A stretch of 48,473 nucleotides of DNA. It comes from an uncultured Clostridia bacterium (GTDB taxonomy: Bacteria > Bacillota > Clostridia > Christensenellales > UBA1242). A model generated the notes under the pieces. That model had not been told where the DNA came from. It saw only the letters and a program-made list of their open reading frames with translations, and searched no databases. The DNA lies in NCBI GenBank assembly GCA_944372335.1, contig CALVYQ010000010.1, positions 1 through 48,473 on the forward strand, written 5' to 3'. This document shows positions 1-8,397 of the stretch, in pieces. Each line of letters starts with the position of its first letter. The stretch's first letter is position 1. A program made the position numbers and the translations under genes.

Positions 1-119
1 GTCAACACTTTTAGCAAAATTTTTTCACTTTTTCTAACTTTTTTTCATTTTTTTAGCATACACCCGACCTAGTGTTGCTGATTTAAAGGCAAAAACTGAA
101 AAAATGTTGATTTTTTTAT

Positions 120-152
120 AAAAAACATAATGCGAATTTTGCCACATTATGC
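120..152 (-). terminator. Intrinsic terminator of the Ig-like surface protein gene
   Basis: On the minus strand CATAATG (from 151) pairs with CATTATG (to 126), a 7-bp stem extended by a GC and a GT pair, followed by a T-rich tract. The stop codon of the upstream gene (147-149) lies inside the first arm. Bases 1-119 show no gene on either strand. Confidence 0.7.
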
Positions 153-818
153 TTTTACAATGATTTCAATTGTCCTTTGATATGAAGGAGTTTGAATGGT
201 TAAGGTGTGATAGCCTATTGTGTTTGCAATTATCTTATAGTAACCGGTTGTTATCTCTGTGACTATGATATCCCCTATATTTTTAAAGGTAAAATTTCTC
301 TCCTCGCTCTCAAGCCTAAAGTTATAGCTCTCTCCTAAATTTAAAACTAACTCATCTACTTCGTTATTATTAAATATCACCTTTATCTTTTCACTATCTT
401 CCACCGGCTCTACTTCATCTGGTATATTCGGATTTTCTGGCTCGCTTGGTGTGTCTAAATTTGGCGTATTATTTTCTATAACAGTCACGCTAACCGTGAC
501 AACACTTGTCTCATTGCCATACTTTGCTGTCACCGTTAGTTCTGTTTCCCCTTCTGATAAGCCAACAATTATTTTCTCGCTTTCGTCAATATTCGCCTTT
601 GTCTCATCTTCCACTTCAAAACTGCATACCGCCTGCTTTATATTTACACTGTAATTTAACGCTTTTTCCTCGCCTACCCTTAACACAATATCACTTGCAC
701 TCACAGATAGTGCCTTTGTTTCACCGTCTGGTAGTGTCAAGATAACTCCAACAACCGCCACCGCTATTATTGGCAAAATCAACAGATATTTCCAACTCTT
801 CTTCCATGCCTCTTTCAT
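147..818 (-). CDS. Membrane-anchored Ig-like (BIG2-type) surface protein
   Basis: A 223-residue protein with a short basic start, one hydrophobic segment at about residues 10-28 (uncleaved anchor or signal) and the rest outside the cell. Residues about 38-112 resemble a bacterial Ig-like BIG2 domain: an alternating beta pattern with GEEKALNYSV and a closing VTVSVTVIE. A Pro/Glu/Asn-rich linker (about 113-140) leads to a second beta-rich module. A promoter and a terminator of its own suggest a single-gene unit. The exact role is unknown; adhesion or cell-wall association is the usual inference for such proteins. The start is the ATG at 818, preceded by AGAGG. No catalytic motif is visible. Confidence 0.65.
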   Translation of the reverse strand: MKEAWKKSWKYLLILPIIAVAVVGVILTLPDGETKALSVSASDIVLRVGEEKALNYSVNIKQAVCSFEVEDETKANIDESEKIIVGLSEGETELTVTAKYGNETSVVTVSVTVIENNTPNLDTPSEPENPNIPDEVEPVEDSEKIKVIFNNNEVDELVLNLGESYNFRLESEERNFTFKNIGDIIVTEITTGYYKIIANTIGYHTLTIQTPSYQRTIEIIVKA

Positions 819-853
819 TATCGACCTCTTTTCGACAAAATTTTAACATGGAT

Positions 854-882
854 ATTATATATTTTTTCGATGTATTTAGCAA
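854..882 (-). promoter_or_regulatory. SigA-type promoter of the Ig-like protein gene
   Basis: On the minus strand TTGCTA (882-877), 17-bp spacer, TATAAT (859-854). The -10 matches the consensus perfectly and the -35 at 4 of 6 positions. It lies 36 bp upstream of the start codon. Confidence 0.6.
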
Positions 883-910
883 ATATTTTTAAATAAATTA
901 AATTAATATT

Positions 911-936
911 AAAAAAATGACGCCTTTTTGACGTCA
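911..936 (-). terminator. Intrinsic terminator downstream of hpf
   Basis: Minus-strand hairpin TGACG/CGTCA (936-932 with 922-918) with a 9-base loop, followed directly by seven T (917-911). A second weak hairpin, AAAAGAG paired with CTCTTTT, lies at 947-980 between the hpf stop and this site. Confidence 0.65.
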
Positions 937-1000
937 AATATTAAATAAAAGAGATTGCATTTTTCTTTACAACCTCTTTTTACAACATCTTCTCAATAAA

Positions 1001-1534
1001 TTAGAATGTAACTTCGATAAGTCCATATTTTCCGTCATTTCTGCGATAAAGTACATTGACTTTCCCGGTTTCAGCATTTAGGAAGATATAGAAGCTGTGA
1101 CCTAATCTTTCGATTGCATCTTTTGCTTCCTCTAACATCGTTGGAACAAGTTCAAACTTTTTAAGCTTTGAAACTTCTGGAAGATTAAGCTCTGGCATAT
1201 CTTCAATAAACTCAAAAGCCGTATCTTTAACCTTTTTGTTGGTCTTTTTAGAGTCAATCTTCTTTTCACGATGACGCACAATCTGTCTTTCGAGTTTTGG
1301 CAATGCTAAATCAATATTGTCATACATATTGTCGCTAACAACTTCAGAACGGAACAAAAGTCCCTTATTTTTAATGGTGATTTCAAGTTTTTCCACCTTG
1401 TTTTGCTTGATGCAATTAACCGTGGCACTTGCACTTGCCCCAAAATACCTGTCAAGTTTTTCAAGTTTATTTGTCATAACTTCCTTGAATCTATCTGCAA
1501 TCCTATAATTTTTTTCTACAAACTTTATTTTCAT
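1001..1534 (-). CDS. hpf: Ribosome hibernation promoting factor, long form
   Basis: A 177-residue protein of the long HPF (YvyD/HPF-long) family. Residues 1-100 form the beta-alpha-beta-beta-beta-alpha domain that sits in the 30S decoding region, with the starting pattern of KIKFVEKNYRIADRF and a basic helix LDRYF. Residues about 120-177 form the C-terminal dimerisation domain, ending in GHSFYIFLNAETGKVNVLYRR and GKYGLIEVTF. The long form alone is sufficient for 100S ribosome dimers in Bacillota. It has its own promoter and terminator, and sits just downstream of the clpC terminator. The start ATG at 1534 follows an AAGGAG site. The length is typical, so this is a firm call. Confidence 0.95.
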   Translation of the reverse strand: MKIKFVEKNYRIADRFKEVMTNKLEKLDRYFGASASATVNCIKQNKVEKLEITIKNKGLLFRSEVVSDNMYDNIDLALPKLERQIVRHREKKIDSKKTNKKVKDTAFEFIEDMPELNLPEVSKLKKFELVPTMLEEAKDAIERLGHSFYIFLNAETGKVNVLYRRNDGKYGLIEVTF

Positions 1535-1556
1535 AATTTATTCTCCTTGTATTTGT

Positions 1557-1585
1557 ATTATATCAAAGAAAAGATAAATTTCCAA
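1557..1585 (-). promoter_or_regulatory. Promoter of hpf
   Basis: Minus strand TTGGAA (1585-1580), 17-bp spacer, TATAAT (1562-1557), 22 bp upstream of the ATG. The -35 matches the consensus at 4 of 6 positions and the -10 at all 6. Confidence 0.65.
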
Positions 1586-1623
1586 ATATTTTTTATAAAT
1601 TTTAAACAACTTTTGCTCAATTT

Positions 1624-1657
1624 GAAAATAAAAGGACATATCTATTAAAGATATGCC
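1624..1657 (-). terminator. Intrinsic terminator of the tex-mcsB-clpC operon
   Basis: Minus-strand hairpin of 9 bp (GG plus CATATCT, with one bulged A at 1636), loop of 5, followed by TTTTATTTTC (1633-1624). It lies 6 bp past the clpC stop codon and closes the operon. Confidence 0.75.
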
Positions 1658-1663
1658 TTAAAT

Positions 1664-4087
1664 TTAAATCATTTTAAAATCAAGATGCCCATCATCTATC
1701 ACTGCCTCAATCTTGCCCTTTTCTTTTAGTTCACCAAGCAGTAATTTTTCGGCAATTCTATCCTCAATTTCCTGCTCGATAAATCTTCTAAGAGGTCTTG
1801 CTCCGTATTCAAGATTTGAACCCTTTGCCACAATATATTCAACAACATCATTTGGAATAACAAGAGTAAGTCCCTTTGCTTCCAAGCGTTTATTGATGTT
1901 TGTAAGCATAATATTGGTAATTTTCTCCAAATCCTCTTTTGAAAGTGGCTCGAAAATACAAATAACATCAATTCTATTGATAAGTTCAGGCTTAAAGCGT
2001 TTTTTAAGAGCGTCCATATATATCTCTTTCTCACTTTTCTTCTCATCTTCGCTTCCAAAGCCAAGTTTCTTGTGTTGTTTAATCTCGTTTGCGCCGATGT
2101 TACTTGTCATAATGATGATAGTGTTTTTAAAACTTACCGTGCGACCTTTGCTGTCTGTAAGTCTGCCATCATCTAATATTTGAAGTAAGGCATTTAAAAC
2201 ATCAGGGTGGGCCTTCTCAATTTCATCAAAAAGCACAACGCTATATGGCTTACGTCTAACTTGCTCAGTGAGTTGCCCGCCCTCATCAAAGCCGACATAG
2301 CCCGGAGGAGAGCCGATAAGTTTCGACACAGTGTGCCCTTCCATATACTCACTCATATCAATTCTTATGATGTTATTTTCATTGTCAAACATCGCCTCAG
2401 CTATTGCCTTAGATAGCTCTGTCTTACCAACACCGGTAGGCCCCATAAATAGGAAAGAGCCGATAGGGCGTTTAGAATCTTGAAGTCCAACTCTTGCACG
2501 CCTAATTGCCTTGCTTACAGCATCAACAGCCTCATTCTGTCCAACAACACGCTTATGCAAAATCTCTTCAAGGTGAATGAGTTTTTCTTTTTCACCCTCT
2601 TGGATTTTAGTGACAGGAATACCCGTCCACTTTGAAACAACTTCCGCTATCTCATTGGCGCCAATCTGACCAGTTGCCTTTTTCTTTATGCTATTTTTGT
2701 CAAGCTCTTTAAGTTCATCTTCAAGTTTGACAATCTCAGATTGAAGTTTTGCCGCTTTTTCATAGTTTCTTTGCAAGGACGCCTCATCACGATTGGCAGA
2801 AAGGTTGCGTATTTTTTCCTCTAAATCTCTAACCTTTTGAGGCTTTAGTGTGAAATTTACCTTAGCACGTGAGCAAGCCTCATCTATAAGGTCGATGGCT
2901 TTATCCGGCAAACTTCTGTCCATAATATACCTATCTGACAATGTCGCTGCCGCCTCTATTGCCTCGTTTGTGATGATAATTTTGTGGAAGGCCTCATACG
3001 TATCTTTCAAGCCCTTTAAAATTTCAATGGTCTGCTCCACGCTTGGCGGATTGACCATAACAGGCTGGAATCTACGCTCCAACGCCTTATCCTTCTCGAT
3101 AAATTTTCGATATTCGTCAGTTGTTGTTGCACCTATTGTTTGAAGTTCGCCACGTGCTAGATATGGCTTTAACATATCTGCAGGGCTGGTTTCGCCCTTT
3201 TCGCTACCCGCCTGAGCAAGCGTGTGAATTTCATCAATAAAGACGATGATGTTGCCATTTTGAATGATAGTTTCAATGGTGTCTTTTAATTTTTCTTCCA
3301 TCTGTCCACGATATTTTGTGCCAGCCATAAGCCCGCCAATTTCAAGAGCAAAGATGGTTTTATTTTTAATTTCCTCAGGAACATCACCGCTGACTATCGC
3401 CTGTGCCAGTCCTTCAACAACAGCCGTCTTACCAACGCCCGCTTCGCCGATTAAAACAGGGTTATTCTTAGTCTTTCTACAAAGAATCTCCACAACTCTT
3501 TGTATTTCCTCTTCTCTGCCGATGACCGGGTCTAGTTTATGCTGTTTCGCCTTTAAAGTGATGTCGCTTCCCATTTCAAGTAGTTTTTCAGGAAGTTCAC
3601 TTCCCACCTGCCTATTAGATTCTCTACCCTCTTGCGATGGCGTGCTGTTTATTTCCATATTTGAAAGAAGTTGGTCACGAAGCATATCCACTTCCACATT
3701 AAAGACACTCATTAAAATTTTTGTGGCATAGCAACTTTTGTTTTGAAGTATGGCAAGAAGTAAGTGCTCTGTGCCGATAAAAGAATGGTTAAACTGCATA
3801 GCAAGTTGCTGAGCCTGCTTAAAGAGTTCCTTTGTGCGTGGTGTAAGTTCGACATTGCCAAAGATAGATATGCCGGTGAAAGATTGCTCAAATAGGTCAA
3901 AAAGTGCGTTTTCAGTCACGCCATTATCTCGAAGTAGTTTTGATGCCAAACAATCTGGCACGCAGACAATACCATAAAGTATATGCTCTGTTCCAACAAG
4001 TTGACTGCCAAAACGTAAGGCAATTTTGCTGGCATTTTTGATGACTTTTTCTATATTATCCGAAAATTGAACATTGTTATATCCCAT
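1664..4087 (-). CDS. clpC: ClpC-type AAA+ protease ATPase
   Basis: An 807-residue Hsp100 unfoldase that feeds substrates to ClpP. It has a double Clp-N repeat (about 1-145) that binds phosphoarginine-marked substrates in characterised ClpC, then AAA module 1 with Walker A GEAGVGKT (214-221) and Walker B IIVFIDEIH. The coiled M domain with a UVR-like segment is at about 410-470, and AAA module 2 has Walker A GPTGVGKT (549-556) and VVLFDEIEKAH. The C-terminal D2-small domain is complete. It lies 2 bp after mcsB, the conserved mcsB-clpC order. No CtsR repressor gene and no clear CtsR box were seen nearby, so heat-shock control of this locus may differ from Bacillus. All ATPase motifs look intact. 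Confidence 0.97.
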   Translation of the reverse strand: MGYNNVQFSDNIEKVIKNASKIALRFGSQLVGTEHILYGIVCVPDCLASKLLRDNGVTENALFDLFEQSFTGISIFGNVELTPRTKELFKQAQQLAMQFNHSFIGTEHLLLAILQNKSCYATKILMSVFNVEVDMLRDQLLSNMEINSTPSQEGRESNRQVGSELPEKLLEMGSDITLKAKQHKLDPVIGREEEIQRVVEILCRKTKNNPVLIGEAGVGKTAVVEGLAQAIVSGDVPEEIKNKTIFALEIGGLMAGTKYRGQMEEKLKDTIETIIQNGNIIVFIDEIHTLAQAGSEKGETSPADMLKPYLARGELQTIGATTTDEYRKFIEKDKALERRFQPVMVNPPSVEQTIEILKGLKDTYEAFHKIIITNEAIEAAATLSDRYIMDRSLPDKAIDLIDEACSRAKVNFTLKPQKVRDLEEKIRNLSANRDEASLQRNYEKAAKLQSEIVKLEDELKELDKNSIKKKATGQIGANEIAEVVSKWTGIPVTKIQEGEKEKLIHLEEILHKRVVGQNEAVDAVSKAIRRARVGLQDSKRPIGSFLFMGPTGVGKTELSKAIAEAMFDNENNIIRIDMSEYMEGHTVSKLIGSPPGYVGFDEGGQLTEQVRRKPYSVVLFDEIEKAHPDVLNALLQILDDGRLTDSKGRTVSFKNTIIIMTSNIGANEIKQHKKLGFGSEDEKKSEKEIYMDALKKRFKPELINRIDVICIFEPLSKEDLEKITNIMLTNINKRLEAKGLTLVIPNDVVEYIVAKGSNLEYGARPLRRFIEQEIEDRIAEKLLLGELKEKGKIEAVIDDGHLDFKMI

Positions 4088-4089
4088 AA

Positions 4090-5097
4090 TTAGCCTCCTT
4101 TTGTGACTAGTTTTCTAATCTTCCTACTTATATACTCCGCCCTTACCACTTCTTCCTTTTTTATTTCAAAAAAATTTGTTAATTCTCGTAAATTTGCCGA
4201 TGCTCCTTCTGTGAATAACCTTTCAAACTCCTTTTCTTTGATATTCAAAAAGCCTAAAACTCCGCCGAATTTGACAAGTGAGAGAAGTTTTATCATCTCC
4301 TCTTCGCCTAAGCACACACATTCTTTTAAAATACCATAAGCTCTATATATCTCATCTTTCAATTTCAAGTGGTCACTTGATAAAATATCCTCTCTTGCTG
4401 ACATTTCCATTTCGCAGATGTCAAAAATACGCTCAGAGACTGTGTCAATTATCTCTTCTTCTGAAAGCCCAAGCGAATTTTGATTGGAGATTTGATAGAA
4501 ACCACCATAGTTTTTACTGCCTTCACCATAAAGCCCACGAATTGTGCAACCAGAGTACAGTACCTCTCTTTTCATAATATCAAGTTCTCCACGCCTTTCA
4601 AGTGCCGGCAAAAAGAGCATGACGGACGCACGCATACCTGTGCCAAGATTGGACGGACTTGCAGTTATAAAGCCAAGTTCATCGTTGTATGCAATGTCGA
4701 TTTCAGATAATATTCTCTCATCAAGTTCCTTGATAATTCGATATGGCCTGTTGAGATTAAATCCGTCATATATACATTGTAGCCTTAAATGATCCTCTTC
4801 ATTCATCATAACGATTAAATGTTCGTCAGCACTTATCGCAACCGCAGATATATCCTTGTTTTCGATAAGTTCACGGCTTATAATATGCCTTTCAAGAAGA
4901 GAATTGCACTCGTTTAGCGAAAGCTTTTTAAGGCGAATAAAGTCAAAGTTGCCAAAATCATTTAATATTCTTTCCATAGAATTTAAGATAAAGTCTGCGT
5001 CTGTTTCGCTTATCAGTTTCGTGAAAAAATTAAAGCCACTGACATTGCGTGCCAGCCGTATTCTTGATGAAATAGCCACATCTTTAAACTCGTCCAT
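4090..5097 (-). CDS. mcsB: Protein arginine kinase McsB
   Basis: A 335-residue phosphagen-kinase-fold enzyme that phosphorylates arginines in proteins and so marks them for ClpC-ClpP. Visible motifs are SSRIRLARN (residues 10-18, ATP phosphate binding), NEEDHLRLQC (acidic substrate loop with the catalytic glutamate), PSNLGTGMRASVM, and RGLYGEGS near residue 205. All match active McsB rather than creatine or arginine kinases. It is slightly shorter than Bacillus McsB (about 360). Its first 14 bases overlap the upstream ADP-ribosylglycohydrolase gene, so translation of the two is probably coupled, and clpC follows after 2 bp. Confidence 0.96.
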   Translation of the reverse strand: MDEFKDVAISSRIRLARNVSGFNFFTKLISETDADFILNSMERILNDFGNFDFIRLKKLSLNECNSLLERHIISRELIENKDISAVAISADEHLIVMMNEEDHLRLQCIYDGFNLNRPYRIIKELDERILSEIDIAYNDELGFITASPSNLGTGMRASVMLFLPALERRGELDIMKREVLYSGCTIRGLYGEGSKNYGGFYQISNQNSLGLSEEEIIDTVSERIFDICEMEMSAREDILSSDHLKLKDEIYRAYGILKECVCLGEEEMIKLLSLVKFGGVLGFLNIKEKEFERLFTEGASANLRELTNFFEIKKEEVVRAEYISRKIRKLVTKGG

Positions 5098-5917
5098 CAG
5101 TTCCCCTATCTTTATCTTTTAATGAAAACATTTTATCAAATTCGTCAACTTTTTTATTTAAAAATTTGTCAAGATAGAGCTTCGCCGTGCTTTTTATCTC
5201 TCTTGGTATTCCAAAGTACGCCTCAGCAACACTGCCCGCAATAGCACAAAGAGTGTCACTGTCACCACCTATAGAAACTCCCGTTCTTATAGTATCTTCA
5301 AACGAATTTGAAATCAAAAAACAATATAAAGCCTCTGGCACAGTTCTTTGACAGGATACTTTATAGCTATATGTTTCTTTTAATTTTTCATAGTCGAAAT
5401 CTAAGGAATAATAATCACTTTCTATCTTGTCTTTTATCTCTTTTTTGCTTGCTCCATGAAGTGCCATGAATGTGGCGACAGCCGTTGCCTCTGCTCCTTT
5501 TATACCCTCTTCATGATTGTGAGTCACAGAAGTGACTGCATAAGACATTTTTTTAACTTCTTCAAGCGATTTTGCAAAATACGCAACAGCACTTACACGC
5601 ATCGCGCTTCCATTGCCGTAACTATTGTAAGGAGCGGGAATTTTAAATGTAAGCCAGCCATTAAACATGGAACCATAGCCTATTTTGTCGCTCATTGGAT
5701 ACTTTTTTTTGCCATATTCTTGCATTTTTTCTATTGCTAAATCACTTAAATATGAATAGTTACCCTTACAAGAAGACAAAGCGTCATAGACCGCCACCGT
5801 CATCACAGTGTCATCAGTAAAAAACATATCGGGCTGAAAGAATTTAAAATCTTTTGTTTTTATGTTGTTAAATTCATATTTTGAACCAACAATATCACCG
5901 ATAATTGCTCCTAACAC
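5084..5917 (-). CDS. ADP-ribosylglycohydrolase (DraG/ARH fold)
   Basis: A 277-residue protein of the DraG/ARH family, which removes ADP-ribose from proteins (from arginine in DraG and ARH1) or related substrates using two Mg2+. The metal-binding signatures are complete: GDIVGS (7-12), FTDDT (33-37) and GGDSDT (217-222). The start is GTG at 5917 with AGGAG about 8 bases upstream. It sits between a mini-McsA gene (17-bp gap) and mcsB (14-bp overlap). That context is unusual: arginine is the residue attacked both by McsB and by arginine ADP-ribosyltransferases. The family also includes hydrolases acting on other ADP-ribosylated substrates, so arginine specificity is inferred from context only. 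Confidence 0.9.
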   Translation of the reverse strand: MLGAIIGDIVGSKYEFNNIKTKDFKFFQPDMFFTDDTVMTVAVYDALSSCKGNYSYLSDLAIEKMQEYGKKKYPMSDKIGYGSMFNGWLTFKIPAPYNSYGNGSAMRVSAVAYFAKSLEEVKKMSYAVTSVTHNHEEGIKGAEATAVATFMALHGASKKEIKDKIESDYYSLDFDYEKLKETYSYKVSCQRTVPEALYCFLISNSFEDTIRTGVSIGGDSDTLCAIAGSVAEAYFGIPREIKSTAKLYLDKFLNKKVDEFDKMFSLKDKDRGTDGRV

Positions 5918-5934
5918 CTTTTTCTCCTTTCAAA

Positions 5935-6084
5935 CTAATCTTTTTTAGCCTTATGCTTTTTGCCATTAAACATCTTTTCGACTGCCTTTTTAATTGTTGG
6001 AAGCTCATAGCACTTCTCACAGCCGACAAAGCCTGTTTCCAAAATTTCTTCCACGCTCGTTCCGCACTTAGGGCATCTTTCCAT
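5935..6084 (-). CDS. Mini-McsA: single zinc-finger McsA-like protein
   Basis: A 49-codon gene. The protein begins MERCPKCGTSVEEILETG, continues VGCEKCYE, and ends in a basic helix and KKHKAKKD. The CPKC...GC-x2-C pattern followed by Y and a helix matches the second zinc finger of McsA, the activator of McsB. The first zinc finger and the C-terminal UVR domain of normal McsA (about 180 residues) are absent. Its ATG overlaps the tex stop by one base (TAATG), which implies translational coupling. Assignment rests on the finger pattern plus its place in the mcsB-clpC operon. A generic zinc ribbon is the alternative. Confidence 0.8.
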   Translation of the reverse strand: MERCPKCGTSVEEILETGFVGCEKCYELPTIKKAVEKMFNGKKHKAKKD

Positions 6085-8240
6085 TATTTTTCCTCTTCTT
6101 CTATACCTTTCATAGTTAGAGATATTCTCTTTTTGTTTAAGTCAACACTTAAAACTTTGACCTTTACTTTGTCGCCAACCTTAACAACCTCTGATGGGTG
6201 TTTAACATAGCCGTCTGAAAGTTGTGAGATATGCACAAGGCCGTCTTGATGCACGCCGATATCGACAAACGCACCAAAGTCAACAACATTTCTAACAACG
6301 CCGTCAAAAATCATACCTGGTTGCAAATCCTCCATGTGAATAACATCACTTCTAAGCACCGGCTTTGGCATACTTTCACGAATATCTCTGCCTGGCTTTT
6401 GAAGTTCGCTTGTGATATCTTTGAGAGTTGGAACACCTACTCCGCACTCCTTTGCCACCTTCTCTTCACCTTTCTCTTCGATGAGTTTTGGCAGTAACAC
6501 GAGGTTATGATTTTTAACATCCTCCTCTGTCATATTGAAGAGTTTTAAAAGTTTTCTTGTAGCGTCATAACTTTCTGGGTGCACAGCGGTGTTATCTAAG
6601 ATATTTTCACCACCTACAACACGTAAGAAGCCTGCGCACTGCTCATACGCCTTTGGCCCAAGTTTAGGAACAGACAAAAGTTCCTCTCTGTTTTTAAAGC
6701 CTTTAATTTTTGTTCGATAAGTTACGATATTTTTAGCAATCGACATGTTGAGCCCTGAAACATAGGAAAGAAGGCTTGGAGAAGCGGTATTTAAATCGAC
6801 ACCAACGCTGTTTACGCAGTCCTCAACCACACCTGTTAAAACTTCGGTCAGCCTATTTTGTGGCATATCGTGTTGATATTGCCCTACGCCTATCGACTTC
6901 ACATCAATTTTAATAAGTTCTGCAAGTGGGTCTTGAAGACGCCTTGCAATGGAAACGGCACTACGAAGCGAAACATCATAGTCTGGGAATTCCTCCGCCC
7001 CAAGTTTTGACGCTGAATATACAGAAGCGCCCGCCTCAGAAACTACCGCATAGCTTACAGGCCTATCCACATGCTTAATAAGTTCTGCAACAAAAATCTC
7101 TGCCTCTTTTGATGCCGTTCCGTTGCCGATTGAGATTATGTTGATATTATACTTTTCAATCAATTTTTTAAGTTTTTCAATGCTCTCTTCCGTTTTTGAT
7201 TGAGGTGGAGTTGGATAGATAACGGTGGTGTCAAGCACTGCACCATTTTTGTCAATAACAGCAATCTTACAGCCTGTTCTATATGCTGGATCTAGCCCTA
7301 AAATGATATTGTTTTTAAGTGGTGCTTCAAGAAGAAGTGGCTTTAAGTTCACTTCAAACATCTTGATAGCCTGCTCGTCTGCTTTATCTGTTAAATTAGA
7401 GCGAAGTTCTCTTTCAAGAGATGGAAAGAGAAGTCTATCATAACTATCACGGATAACCTCTTCCATATATGCGTCTGTGTCAGGATTATTTTTCTTAAAG
7501 TGGTGATTTATGACATCAAACATAAGTTTTTCATCAATCGTAATTTCTACTTTCAAGCACTTTTCTTTTTCGCCACGATTGATAGCGAGTATTCTATGGC
7601 TTGGAAGATTTTTAACTTCTTGCTTAAAGCCGGCATAAGTTTCATAAGTTAAATTATTTTCATTTTCTAAAAGCGAACAATTAATAAACGCTTTTTCTGC
7701 CAAAATCTCACGAAGTTCCTTTCTTAATTCCGCACTATCTGAAATTCGCTCAGCAACAATATCCTTTGCTCCTTGCACAGCCTCTTCAACTGTTGGCACC
7801 TCTTCTTTAATATACTTTTCTGCCTCTTGTAAAAAGACAAAACTCTTGCTCTGTGCCTGCAAGATGTCGGCTAAGCCCTCTAAGCCTTTTGCAATCGCAA
7901 CTGAAGCTCTTGTCTTACGCTTTGGCTTATACGGCCTATAAATATCTTCAACCTCAGTGAGTGTCATAGCATTTTCTAGAGCCTTAGCAATTTCCTCAGT
8001 CCATTTGCCTTGCTCGGTAATAACTTTTTGCACCTTTTCTTTTTCATCATTTAAGTTTCTTAAATATTTAAGTCTATCTGCAAAATCTCTCAGCACTTGG
8101 TCATCGCACGAACCGTGCATTTCCTTTCTATATCTTGCGATGAAAGGTATCGTATTCCCCTCATCGATGAGGTTAATTATGTTCTCCACATAGTCATTTC
8201 TAAGTCCGAACTCGCTGGCTAGTTGTTCTTTAATTTCCAT
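6084..8240 (-). CDS. tex: Tex-family S1 RNA-binding transcription accessory protein
   Basis: A 718-residue Tex/YqgF-type protein. It has an N-terminal helical Tex domain with FIARYRKEMHGSCDD, an RNase H-like YqgF core (GLDPAYRTGCKIAVID at about 315-330), a tandem helix-hairpin-helix region (LSYVSGLNMSIAKNIV and LLSVPKLGPKAYEQCAGFLR), and a C-terminal S1 domain (about 640-712, FDGVVRNVVDFGAFVDIG). Tex binds nucleic acid and elongating RNA polymerase in studied bacteria. The length is normal. It is the first gene of the unit ending with clpC: its stop overlaps the mini-McsA start. The start is the ATG at 8240 behind AAGGAG. The 8241-8397 gap holds AT-rich DNA with no clear promoter of standard spacing. 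Confidence 0.95.
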   Translation of the reverse strand: MEIKEQLASEFGLRNDYVENIINLIDEGNTIPFIARYRKEMHGSCDDQVLRDFADRLKYLRNLNDEKEKVQKVITEQGKWTEEIAKALENAMTLTEVEDIYRPYKPKRKTRASVAIAKGLEGLADILQAQSKSFVFLQEAEKYIKEEVPTVEEAVQGAKDIVAERISDSAELRKELREILAEKAFINCSLLENENNLTYETYAGFKQEVKNLPSHRILAINRGEKEKCLKVEITIDEKLMFDVINHHFKKNNPDTDAYMEEVIRDSYDRLLFPSLERELRSNLTDKADEQAIKMFEVNLKPLLLEAPLKNNIILGLDPAYRTGCKIAVIDKNGAVLDTTVIYPTPPQSKTEESIEKLKKLIEKYNINIISIGNGTASKEAEIFVAELIKHVDRPVSYAVVSEAGASVYSASKLGAEEFPDYDVSLRSAVSIARRLQDPLAELIKIDVKSIGVGQYQHDMPQNRLTEVLTGVVEDCVNSVGVDLNTASPSLLSYVSGLNMSIAKNIVTYRTKIKGFKNREELLSVPKLGPKAYEQCAGFLRVVGGENILDNTAVHPESYDATRKLLKLFNMTEEDVKNHNLVLLPKLIEEKGEEKVAKECGVGVPTLKDITSELQKPGRDIRESMPKPVLRSDVIHMEDLQPGMIFDGVVRNVVDFGAFVDIGVHQDGLVHISQLSDGYVKHPSEVVKVGDKVKVKVLSVDLNKKRISLTMKGIEEEEK

Positions 8241-8397
8241 TTGTTACTCCTTTTTTTACACACCAAAATTCTTTTGTAGCAATTTTTCTTTAACACTATA
8301 AATTTACAAACAAACTTCCAATAAATTTTAAGTTGTTTAATATTATAAGGAAAATTTACTTTGTCGGTATGCTCTACGAATATTTTAGCATAATCTT

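Noticed and set aside
1713-3731. Several plus-strand frames of 97-156 codons opposite clpC
   Set aside because: Ser/Phe-rich antisense shadows of a strongly conserved gene, without ribosome sites.
4100-6100. CtsR operator before tex or clpC
   Set aside because: No tandem GGTCAAA-type repeats were seen near a promoter of this operon.
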